From Hyphomicrobiales bacterium (GTDB lineage Bacteria; Pseudomonadota; Alphaproteobacteria; Rhizobiales; Aestuariivirgaceae), in NCBI GenBank assembly GCA_013002595.1, contig JABDJG010000252.1:1-23151 (forward strand): DNA of 23,151 nt, in the 5' to 3' direction. The notes beneath the pieces are model-generated. The model saw nothing but the letters and a program-made list of their open reading frames with translations. It was not told where the DNA came from and did no database searches. A program made the position numbers and the translations under genes. Position 1 is the first letter of the stretch. Each line of letters begins with the position of its first letter. Shown here in pieces: positions 7,848 to 15,168 of the stretch.

Positions 7848-8657
7848 TCAGTTCGGTTTGTAGCCGCTTGAAAAGCGGATGATCTCGTCATGCAGATTGG
7901 CGCCGCTGGCGATCAGGCCATCCTGGCGGGTCGCCCGTTTGTTGTAACGCAGCGTTGCGCCTCCAAGGTCGCACACCCGCCCGCCGGCTTCATGGACGAT
8001 CAGGTCGCCGGCCGCCAGGTCCCAGTCGCATTTCGAGCCGACCGCCAATGCGGCATCGAAACTGCCATCCGCCACCAGGCAGAGCCTGAGCGCCAGCGAC
8101 GTTGTCATGCCGACATCGACATCCGGCCACGGGGTCTGCCAGCGGTGCGGTTGCAGGATGCTCTTGTGGGCAATCATTTTGCTGCCGGCCAGTTCATTGC
8201 GGGTAGAGGCGATCAGCAGCTGGCCGTTCATCGAGGCGCCTTCGCCGGCCCGCGCTGCATACATCTTGTCGCTGAGCGGCAGATAGACCACGCCGATCGC
8301 CGGCCGGCCGTCTTCGACGAGCGCAGCAGTCACACACCAGTGCTCACCGCCTTCCAGAAACGATCTGGTGCCATCGATCGGGTCGACGACCCACACCCGG
8401 CTGTTGGCCAGTCGGTCATCGTTGTCGTCGGTTTCTTCTGACAGCCAGCCGTAATCCGGCCGTGCCGGCAGCAACCGAGATTTAAGAAGCTCATCGACAG
8501 CCAGATCGGCATCGCTGACCGGCGTGCCATCGTCCTTGGTCCACGATTGCGTCGAGCCGTTGAAGTAGCCCGCCGCCAGCGCGCCGGCCTCGCGTACCGC
8601 GGCGTGCAGCAGGTCTTCATCTTCTCGTGGGCGATGAATCCGCTCAGACACCGGCAA
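7848..8657 (-). CDS. Inositol monophosphatase family protein, CysQ-like
   Basis: A 269-residue Mg2+-dependent, Li+-sensitive-type phosphatase; likely substrates are 3'-phosphoadenosine 5'-phosphate or inositol phosphates. Motif 1 WLSEE (71-75) and VDPIDGTRSF (91-100), and motif 2 WDLAAGDLIVHEAGG (212-226), supply the metal ligands Glu75, Asp92, Asp95 and Asp211. The start is TTG at 8657, which has AAGGA 7 bases upstream; a GTG at 8651 is the alternative. Either start overlaps the end of pmbA by 8-14 bases, so translation is coupled. Whether it acts on nucleotides or inositol phosphates cannot be decided here. Confidence 0.88.
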   Translation of the reverse strand: MPVSERIHRPREDEDLLHAAVREAGALAAGYFNGSTQSWTKDDGTPVSDADLAVDELLKSRLLPARPDYGWLSEETDDNDDRLANSRVWVVDPIDGTRSFLEGGEHWCVTAALVEDGRPAIGVVYLPLSDKMYAARAGEGASMNGQLLIASTRNELAGSKMIAHKSILQPHRWQTPWPDVDVGMTTSLALRLCLVADGSFDAALAVGSKCDWDLAAGDLIVHEAGGRVCDLGGATLRYNKRATRQDGLIASGANLHDEIIRFSSGYKPN

Positions 8658-9993
8658 TGGTCATTCCTTCGATCCGGCAGGTCGGCGCGTTGACCGAGCC
8701 GCGGATCTCCAGATCGTTGGCCGGGGAAAGGCTCTTGAACATGTCTTTGAGGTTGCCGGCAATGGTAATCTCGCTGACCGGATAAGCGACCTCACCGTTC
8801 TCGATCCAGTATCCGGCCGCCCCGCGGCTGTAGTCGCCGGTGGTGCCGTTGACACCCATACCGATCATTTCGCAGACCAGAAAACCTTGCGAAATGTCGG
8901 CCATCAGCTCTTGTGGCGATGCCGTGCCTGCCATCAGGTTGAGGTTGCTGGCGCCCGGTGACGGTGGGCCAGAGGGGCTGCGCCCGGCATGTCCTGTCGA
9001 TGGCAGGCCAAGCTGGCGCGCCGAATGGAGGTCGAGCAGCCAGGATTTGAGCTGGCCGTCCTCGATGATGGCCAGCCGACCGGTCGCCAGACCTTCGGCA
9101 TCGAACGGCTTGGAACTGTGGCCGCGTGGCAGGCGCGCATCATCGACAACTGAAATTCCCTTGGCGAAAACCGCCTCGCCGAGCTGATCTTTCAGAAAAC
9201 TGGTGCCGCGGGCAACGCCGGCCCCGTTAACCGCACCTGCAAGATGGCCAACCAGGCTGCCGGCGATACGTTGGTCGAACACCACCGGCACGGCTTGCGA
9301 TGAAACCTTCCTGGCGTTGAGCCGCTTGACGACCCGCTCACCGGCATTGCGGCCGATCTCCTGCGGCGCCGCGAGGTCGGCAAAATGCACCTTGGAGGAA
9401 TAATCGTAGTCACGCTCCATACTGGTGCCGTCACCGCCGATCATTGCCGCCGACACACCGTACCCGGTGCGCTGATAGTGGCCGGAAAACCCGTTGCTTG
9501 CACCCAGCACGATCAGCGTGCGCGAAGCGCTTGCGCCGGCCCCCGTCGAGGCCGTGACGCCGGCGACGGCAAGCCCTGCCGCATCGGCTTCATTGGCCAT
9601 CGCCAAAAGCTCATCCGATGTCGGATCGGCATCATCGGCAAGATCGAGCACAGGGATATCCGATGCCAGTTGACCGGCCTCGGCCAGTCCGGCGTTTGGA
9701 TCGGCCGGTGCCAGTTTGGCCATCGCAACCGCGCGCTCGGCCAGTCCGTTCAGTTCATCTTCGTCGAACTTCGATGAGGAAACGATCGCCTGCGACTGGC
9801 CGATCAGCACACGCAATCCGAGGTCGCGGGCTTCTGCCCGGTTGAGGTCTTCGGTCTCGCCGCCGCGGACCGAGACACTCGAACTCTCGCGCTTGATCAG
9901 CACCGCATCGGCGGCATCGGCGCCGGTCGCAAGGGCTTTCTCGATGACGCTGGAAACAACGTCGCTGAGGGGTTGGACAGATGCATCGCTCAT
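8644..9993 (-). CDS. pmbA: TldE/PmbA metalloprotease-complex subunit
   Basis: The 449-residue PmbA (TldE) protein, partner of TldD in the TldD/E complex, which in E. coli cleaves the microcin B17 leader and degrades the CcdA antitoxin. It shows the TldD/PmbA fold signatures: ADAADAVLIKR-SSSVSVRGGE near the N-terminus, LNRAEARDLGLRVLIGQSQA, SGHYQRTGYGVSAAMI, and FLVCEMIGMGVNGTTGDYSRGA-GYWIENGE near the end. No HExxxH is present, as expected for the TldE rather than the TldD subunit. No tldD is in the window. It starts 18 bases after the ubiA stop and overlaps the phosphatase gene. Confidence 0.93.
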   Translation of the reverse strand: MSDASVQPLSDVVSSVIEKALATGADAADAVLIKRESSSVSVRGGETEDLNRAEARDLGLRVLIGQSQAIVSSSKFDEDELNGLAERAVAMAKLAPADPNAGLAEAGQLASDIPVLDLADDADPTSDELLAMANEADAAGLAVAGVTASTGAGASASRTLIVLGASNGFSGHYQRTGYGVSAAMIGGDGTSMERDYDYSSKVHFADLAAPQEIGRNAGERVVKRLNARKVSSQAVPVVFDQRIAGSLVGHLAGAVNGAGVARGTSFLKDQLGEAVFAKGISVVDDARLPRGHSSKPFDAEGLATGRLAIIEDGQLKSWLLDLHSARQLGLPSTGHAGRSPSGPPSPGASNLNLMAGTASPQELMADISQGFLVCEMIGMGVNGTTGDYSRGAAGYWIENGEVAYPVSEITIAGNLKDMFKSLSPANDLEIRGSVNAPTCRIEGMTIAGV

Positions 9994-10011
9994 GGTGGAA
10001 TATCGGTTCTC

Positions 10012-10959
10012 TTACAACACGGTTTTTATGATCGAATCGGCCGCCGCGCCGGCAAACACTACCAGACCGAATGTCCGGTTGGCGCGGAATAACATCAAAC
10101 ACCGGTCCGGGTCATCGATATCGAGCCGTGACAGCTGCCAGACCGCATGCAGCGCCGCGCCGGCGATACCGACATGGAAAAGCAGTCCGGCGCCCGCCAT
10201 CCAGCCGGCCGTACCGATCAACACCAGCGCCAGGGCAAAGAATCCAGCCAGCCATTTGTGCGTCGCTGCACCAAACTTCAGCGCCGTCGACTTGACCCCG
10301 ATCAAAATGTCGTCCTCCTTGTCCTGATGCGCATAGATCGTGTCGTAGGCCAGGGTCCAGGAGATCCCGCCGGCATAGAGCACCACCGCTGCTGCATTGA
10401 GCTGGCCAAGCACGGCAGCCCATCCGAGTAGGGCGCCCCAGTTGAAGGCGAGGCCTAAAAAGAATTGCGGCCAGTAGGTGAACCGCTTCATGAACGGGTA
10501 GATGACGACGGTCACCAGCGAGGCAATGCCAAGCCCAACGGCAAACCAGTTGAACTGCATCAAGATCGCAAAGGCGATCAGCGCTTGCGCAATCAGGAAC
10601 AGCCGCGCGTCGTTGAGGCTGACCTGGCCGGATGGAATGGGTCGCGATCGGGTGCGCGCGACCTGGGAGTCGAAATCCCTGTCGACGATATCGTTGAACG
10701 TGCAGCCGGCGCCGCGCATCAAGATGGCGCCAAGCATGAACAGGACAATCAATTTGATGTCGGGCACACCGCCGCCGGCATGTGTCTGTGCCAGCGCAAT
10801 CGACCACCAGCACGGCAGCAGCAAAAGCCACCAGCCGATCGGGCGCTCAAGCCGGGCCAGCCGTGCATACGGCCTGAAGCCCGCCGGTAGCCAGTGATCG
10901 GCCCAGTGCAGCTTGACCGCATCGGCAACTCGGCCGTCTGTCGTTTGTGGGTCTGTCAT
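10012..10959 (-). CDS. ubiA: 4-hydroxybenzoate polyprenyltransferase
   Basis: Integral-membrane prenyltransferase that attaches the polyprenyl tail to 4-hydroxybenzoate in ubiquinone synthesis. With the ATG at 10959 it has 315 residues. The first Asp-rich motif, NDIVDRDFD, is at 89-97, followed by ARTRSRPIPSG, and the second is in YAHQDKEDD; both bind Mg-diphosphate. Early RLERPIGWWLLLLPCWW is typical of bacterial UbiA. The frame is open to a TTG at 10998, but the candidate promoter (-10 at 11008-11003) would start transcription close to that codon, which favours the ATG at 10959. No clear Shine-Dalgarno sequence is seen. It is divergent from rsmE and first in the run with pmbA. Confidence 0.95.
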   Translation of the reverse strand: MTDPQTTDGRVADAVKLHWADHWLPAGFRPYARLARLERPIGWWLLLLPCWWSIALAQTHAGGGVPDIKLIVLFMLGAILMRGAGCTFNDIVDRDFDSQVARTRSRPIPSGQVSLNDARLFLIAQALIAFAILMQFNWFAVGLGIASLVTVVIYPFMKRFTYWPQFFLGLAFNWGALLGWAAVLGQLNAAAVVLYAGGISWTLAYDTIYAHQDKEDDILIGVKSTALKFGAATHKWLAGFFALALVLIGTAGWMAGAGLLFHVGIAGAALHAVWQLSRLDIDDPDRCLMLFRANRTFGLVVFAGAAADSIIKTVL

Positions 10960-11002
10960 ATGAACCAAACGAGTAGCGCGAATGCGCTTGCACCGCAAAT
11001 GT

Positions 11003-11031
11003 CATATATGTTGTCACGCGACAGTTCACAA
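11003..11031 (-). promoter_or_regulatory. ubiA: Candidate ubiA promoter
   Basis: On the minus strand, TTGTGA (11031-11026) and TATATG (11008-11003) are separated by exactly 17 bases, a good sigma-70-like arrangement, about 45 bases before the ubiA ATG. The rsmE gene starts divergently at 11049, so both promoters share this 89-bp region. No comparable pair was found for rsmE. Confidence 0.45.
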
Positions 11032-11048
11032 ACTAATCAACCTGCACC

Positions 11049-11801
11049 ATGCAGAATCTTCATCGTATTCCCAGACTATATAGCGATCGCCCGCTCGGCG
11101 CTGGTCTCAGCGTCACGCTCGATGCCGATCAGAGCCGCTACCTCATCAAGGTGATGCGTCTCAAGGCCGGTAGCCAGGTCCGCCTGTTCAATGGTGCGGC
11201 CGGCGAATGGCTGTGCACGATCGGTTCGCCCGCCGGAAAGTCCTGCCCGGTCGAATGCGATGAGCAGCTGGCTGCACCCGGTGTCCTGCCCGACATCGAC
11301 TACCTGTTCGCCCCATTGAAATCAGCCCGCCTCGATTATTTGGCCCAGAAGGCGACCGAGATGGGCGCACGCCGCCTGCGACCGGTCATCACCGAGCACA
11401 CCGTCGTGCGCAAGGTGAATATCGAACGCCTCGCCGCCAACGCCCGCGAAGCTGCTGAGCAGTGCAACATGGTTGCCTTGCCGGAGGTCTGCGCGCCAGA
11501 AAAGCTGGAAACTGTCCTCGCGAAATGGGACCCGGCCCGCCGGTTGATCTTTTGCGATGAGGCAGCACCTCAAGCCGATCCCCTGAAAACGCTCGGTGGG
11601 ATCGCGCCAGGGCCGCTGGCGTTGCTGATCGGCCCTGAAGGTGGCTTCTCGCCGGCGGAGCAGGCAGGTCTGCGCGAATTGCCGTTTGTCACACCGATAT
11701 CGCTCGGGCCCCGCATCATGCGCGCCGATACTGCCGCGGTTGCCGCCATGGCCATCGTCCAGGCTGTCCTGGGCGATTGGCCGGCCTCTAAACAAGATTG
11801 A
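11049..11801 (+). CDS. rsmE: 16S rRNA (uracil-1498-N3)-methyltransferase RsmE
   Basis: A 250-residue SPOUT-fold methyltransferase that uses S-adenosylmethionine to methylate U1498 of 16S rRNA. The N-terminal PUA-like domain has HYLIKVMR-type sequence (SRYLIKVMRLK, 29-39). The methyltransferase domain holds KATEMGARRLRPVITE (101-116), EAAEQCNM (134-141), the knot motif IGPEGGF (194-200) and SLGPRIMRADTAA (218-230), which bind the cofactor. It lies 92 bases upstream of gshA on the same strand. No Shine-Dalgarno sequence is visible before the ATG. Confidence 0.95.
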   Translation: MQNLHRIPRLYSDRPLGAGLSVTLDADQSRYLIKVMRLKAGSQVRLFNGAAGEWLCTIGSPAGKSCPVECDEQLAAPGVLPDIDYLFAPLKSARLDYLAQKATEMGARRLRPVITEHTVVRKVNIERLAANAREAAEQCNMVALPEVCAPEKLETVLAKWDPARRLIFCDEAAPQADPLKTLGGIAPGPLALLIGPEGGFSPAEQAGLRELPFVTPISLGPRIMRADTAAVAAMAIVQAVLGDWPASKQD

Positions 11802-11893
11802 TGGATTTCAGCAAAATCTTTGGCTTGCAGTTATGCGTCTTTTGCCGTTTAGGTTTAGCGCGTTACAACAACGAATAAGGACGTCAGCCCCCT

Positions 11894-13276
11894 GTGAGCG
11901 TTCCCACACCAGACACCCCCAAAGCCCGCCAGACCATCGAACACCGCAGCCAGCTTGTCGAGTTTCTACAGGACGGCTGCAAACCGCGACAGAACTGGCG
12001 CATCGGCACCGAGCACGAAAAGTTCCCGTTCCTCACCGACACGCTTCAACCGGTCCCCTATGAGGGCGAGCGCTCGATCCGCGCACTCCTGGAAGGCATG
12101 CGTGACCGGTTCGGCTGGACCGGCATGGAAGAAAACGGCAATATCATCGGCCTCGTTGATCCCGAAGGCGGCGGTTCGGTTTCGCTTGAGCCGGGCGGCC
12201 AGTTCGAACTGTCGGGCGCACCGCTCGAATGTCTGCAGGACACCTGCGAGGAGGTCGGTGAGCACCTCCATCAGGTCCGCGAGATTGGCGACCGGCTCGG
12301 CATTGGGTTCCTTGGTCTCGGCGTAACACCGACCTGGGCCCGTGAAGACGTGCCGATCATGCCCAAGGGCCGCTACAAGATTATGCGCGAATACATGGCC
12401 AAGAAAGGCAATCTCGGCCGCGATATGATGTTCCGGTCATGCACAGTGCAGGTCAATCTGGATTTCGGGTCGGAACCGGACATGGTGCAAAAACTGCGCA
12501 CCAGTATTGCCCTGCAGCCAATTGCAACCGCATTGTTCGCCAATTCGCCGTTCCTTGATGGCAAGCCGAACGGATTCAAGTCGTTCCGGTCCAACATCTG
12601 GCGCGACACCGATCCGGACCGCACCGGCATGCTGCCGTTCGTCTTTGAAGAAGGCTTCGGCTTTGAGCAATGGGTTGATTACGCTCTCGATGTGCCGATG
12701 TATTTCGTCTACCGCAACGGTATCTATCAGGATGTCTCCGGTGAAAGTTTCCGTGACTTTCTCGACGGCAAGCTGCCGCAACTGCCCGGCGACAAACCAA
12801 CCCTCAAGGATTGGGCCGACCACCTGACCACCATCTTCCCGGAAGTGCGCATCAAACAGTATATGGAAATGCGCGGTGCTGATGCCGGCCCCTGGCGCAC
12901 GTTGTGTGCACTGCCGGCCTTCTGGGTCGGTTTGATGTATGACCAGGCAGCGCTCGATGGCGCCTGGGACCTGGCCAAGGACTGGTCGGCAGCCGAGCGC
13001 CAGCAATTGCGCGATGACGTGCCTGCAATGGGCCTTGAGGCCGTGATTGCCGGGCGCAGCGTCCGCGATATCGCCGGCGACTGCCTGAGGCTTGCCCGCG
13101 CCGCGCTGCTGGAGCGCCGCAATGTCGGCTGCAAGGGCCGGACCGAAGCCCAGTTCCTCGATGTGCTTGACGAGATCGTTGACAGCGGTGAGTCCAGTGC
13201 CGACCAGTTGCTCAAGCTCTATGAAGGATCCTGGAACGGCGACATATCCCGCGTCTTCAGGGATTTCGCGTTTTAA
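11894..13276 (+). CDS. gshA: Glutamate-cysteine ligase, plant/alphaproteobacterial type
   Basis: A 460-residue cytoplasmic ATP-dependent enzyme that joins glutamate and cysteine in the first step of glutathione synthesis. It belongs to the plant-like group found in alphaproteobacteria, not the E. coli type: RIGTEHEKF (36-44), VSLEPGGQFELSGAPL, LGLGVTPTW, PKGRYKIMREYM, MMFRSCTVQVNLDF and GFKSFRSNIWRDTDPDRTG are all present. The start is GTG at 11894, with AAGGA about 13 bases upstream; no better in-frame start fits the family. TTGCCG (11840-11845 region) followed 16 bases later by TACAAC may be its promoter, but this is weak. Confidence 0.95.
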   Translation: MSVPTPDTPKARQTIEHRSQLVEFLQDGCKPRQNWRIGTEHEKFPFLTDTLQPVPYEGERSIRALLEGMRDRFGWTGMEENGNIIGLVDPEGGGSVSLEPGGQFELSGAPLECLQDTCEEVGEHLHQVREIGDRLGIGFLGLGVTPTWAREDVPIMPKGRYKIMREYMAKKGNLGRDMMFRSCTVQVNLDFGSEPDMVQKLRTSIALQPIATALFANSPFLDGKPNGFKSFRSNIWRDTDPDRTGMLPFVFEEGFGFEQWVDYALDVPMYFVYRNGIYQDVSGESFRDFLDGKLPQLPGDKPTLKDWADHLTTIFPEVRIKQYMEMRGADAGPWRTLCALPAFWVGLMYDQAALDGAWDLAKDWSAAERQQLRDDVPAMGLEAVIAGRSVRDIAGDCLRLARAALLERRNVGCKGRTEAQFLDVLDEIVDSGESSADQLLKLYEGSWNGDISRVFRDFAF

Positions 13277-13333
13277 AGCACGTTGCGCTTGGTCGAAGCG
13301 GGCCGGTGCCGATTGAACGCAACATGTTCCGGA

Positions 13334-14320
13334 TCAGCCGTCCGGTGCCGCTTTGCGCACGACGCGGGGCATCATCGGCGCCGGTTTGTGAGGCCGCGGT
13401 GACGATATCGCAAGCGGCTTTACAATTGGCTGCTGAACGGTGCCGGATGGCTTGCCGTTGACCATCGTGGGCCGCTGGCCCGGCAAGCTGGCCTGGGTTG
13501 TTGATAGAGCCGTTGCATTGGCAACACTAGTGGTGTTCTCAGCGGCAACCGGCTGTTGTTTTGCAGCAGCTTTCTTGGCGGCCCGAATTCGGGCGGCCTT
13601 TTCTTTCTGGACGGCCCTTAGTTCTGCTTTCGCTTTGCCTTTTCGGTGCTCTGCTTCGGATCCGGGCAGCTTCTCATAAGCGTTGACCGCGTCGTCAATG
13701 GCAGGATAGTGGGTCAGTTGTCCGGCGTGCAACAGCAAGCCGCTGTCGCATTCATTGCGCAATTCATCCAGATTGTGTGAGACTTTGATGAAGCCACACT
13801 TCGCACGCTTTTTTTCGAACACTTGCCGGCTCTTGTCGCGAAACACCTGATCGCCGACAGATGTCAACTCGTCAATGATGTAGAAATCGAAATTGAAAGC
13901 CATGGCGAGAGCAAAATTCAGCCGTGCTTTCATGCCCGACGAATAGGTCCGAACCGGCATCTCGAAATAGTTGCCCAGCTCGGAAAAATCCTGAACAAAT
14001 TTGAGCTTTCGATCTGTCGCGCGTTTGCCGACGCCCTGAATGCCGCATGTGAACTTGGCGTTCTCGCGGCCTGTCAACATACCCTGCAGACCAGTTGCAA
14101 GTCCCATAGGCCAGGAGATGGAACCGGTTCTGGTGATTGTACCTTGATCCGGAATATCGACGCCGGCCAAAAGTCGCATCAAGGTGGATTTACCCGCTCC
14201 ATTTCGGCCGAGGACGCCGACTTTCTGGTGCAGTTCGATGGTCAGATTGACGTCTTGCAGCACATATTTGCGGCCTTTGGGCGTTGTATAGTACTTCGAA
14301 ACGTTGTTGAACTTGATCAT
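13334..14320 (-). CDS. Polysaccharide-export ABC transporter ATP-binding protein (KpsT type) with long C-terminal tail
   Basis: ATPase of an ABC-2 exporter for capsular or similar surface polysaccharide. Walker A GRNGAGKST (38-46), SISWPMGL and LTGREN (67-86, a KpsT-like stretch), signature YSSGMKARL (126-134), Walker B FYIIDE (146-151) and switch His182 are all intact. The usual KpsT length is about 220 residues; this one has 328. Residues 223-258 are Lys/Ala/Glu-rich and probably helical, and 259-328 are Pro/Ser/Thr/Gln-rich and probably disordered. This is not the carbohydrate-binding domain of Wzt. The start overlaps the permease stop as ATGA (4 bases). The GC content of the pair is well below its flanks, suggesting transfer. 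Confidence 0.9.
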   Translation of the reverse strand: MIKFNNVSKYYTTPKGRKYVLQDVNLTIELHQKVGVLGRNGAGKSTLMRLLAGVDIPDQGTITRTGSISWPMGLATGLQGMLTGRENAKFTCGIQGVGKRATDRKLKFVQDFSELGNYFEMPVRTYSSGMKARLNFALAMAFNFDFYIIDELTSVGDQVFRDKSRQVFEKKRAKCGFIKVSHNLDELRNECDSGLLLHAGQLTHYPAIDDAVNAYEKLPGSEAEHRKGKAKAELRAVQKEKAARIRAAKKAAAKQQPVAAENTTSVANATALSTTQASLPGQRPTMVNGKPSGTVQQPIVKPLAISSPRPHKPAPMMPRVVRKAAPDG

Positions 14321-15135
14321 CGTTGCAGGAGTTTAAGCCGATTGACATAATATGAAAGGCAACCAACGAACAAGGTTACCGCGCTGATCAATCCGATATA
14401 CACAAAGTTGGCCTCGGGTATCAGGTCAAGACCAAGTACATAGTGCCGGACATAGGCAATGAACTGCAACAAGGGGTTCCAGGACAAGACCTCGCGTGTG
14501 GTAGCCGGTAGGTCGTTAACCGAATACACCACGCCGGAAATGAATATCAAGGGTTTTGTGATGATATTGCAAAAGCGCGGCAGCGATTCATAAAACACGC
14601 CATAGACAGATATCAGCAAGCCGATGCCCAGGCTGAAACACATCAGCACAGCCAGAATGCCGAGCATTTCCGGTATGTTCGGAAAATCGGCTGAAACCTC
14701 AAAGAACCAGTCCAATACGAAAAACAGAGCAATGGAAGCGAACAGGATAAGCACCAAATTCAGGATGAATGCGGCCAAGAGCGCATCAATTGGTTTGACC
14801 TGCTGATAATCGAACAAGGACACGTTGGATTTGATCGAATGGTGGATCTTGTTAATTCCAACCTTGAGGATCATGTACGGAATGATGCCGGTTGCGATGA
14901 ACATCGTCACATGGACGCCGTCGATCTTCTGCCGGCCGGCCAGATACCAAAGCGCTGACAACACAAACATTTGCGTCATCGGTTCAAGGATCACCCACAG
15001 CAATCCCAGACGGCCCTTACCCAGCCGAATTCGCAGATCCTTGAACAGAATTGCCTTGATGACCGCGCCCTGCTTGCGAGCGCCGCGACGTATCTCGCGA
15101 TACGCCTCGCTCGATGTCATATACGTGTCGGTCAT
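14317..15135 (-). CDS. Polysaccharide-export ABC transporter permease (KpsM type)
   Basis: The 272-residue ABC-2 family inner-membrane permease, partner of the overlapping ATPase, exporting a polysaccharide across the inner membrane. About six membrane helices are visible, starting near 60. The N-terminal cytoplasmic part has KAILFKDLRIRLGKGRLGLLW (about 23-43), and the later FISGVVYSVNDLPATTREVLSWNPLLQFI region (about 194-222) is typical of the KpsM/Wzm group. Ribosome site weak. GC counted by hand is 24/60 at 14341-14400 and at 14701-14760, against 38/60 at 15181-15240. No glycosyltransferase, KpsE/D or Wza-like gene is nearby, so the substrate is unknown. Confidence 0.9.
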   Translation of the reverse strand: MTDTYMTSSEAYREIRRGARKQGAVIKAILFKDLRIRLGKGRLGLLWVILEPMTQMFVLSALWYLAGRQKIDGVHVTMFIATGIIPYMILKVGINKIHHSIKSNVSLFDYQQVKPIDALLAAFILNLVLILFASIALFFVLDWFFEVSADFPNIPEMLGILAVLMCFSLGIGLLISVYGVFYESLPRFCNIITKPLIFISGVVYSVNDLPATTREVLSWNPLLQFIAYVRHYVLGLDLIPEANFVYIGLISAVTLFVGCLSYYVNRLKLLQR

Positions 15136-15168
15136 CTCGTGATTCTCAATGGTTCAGACGTCACGCGG

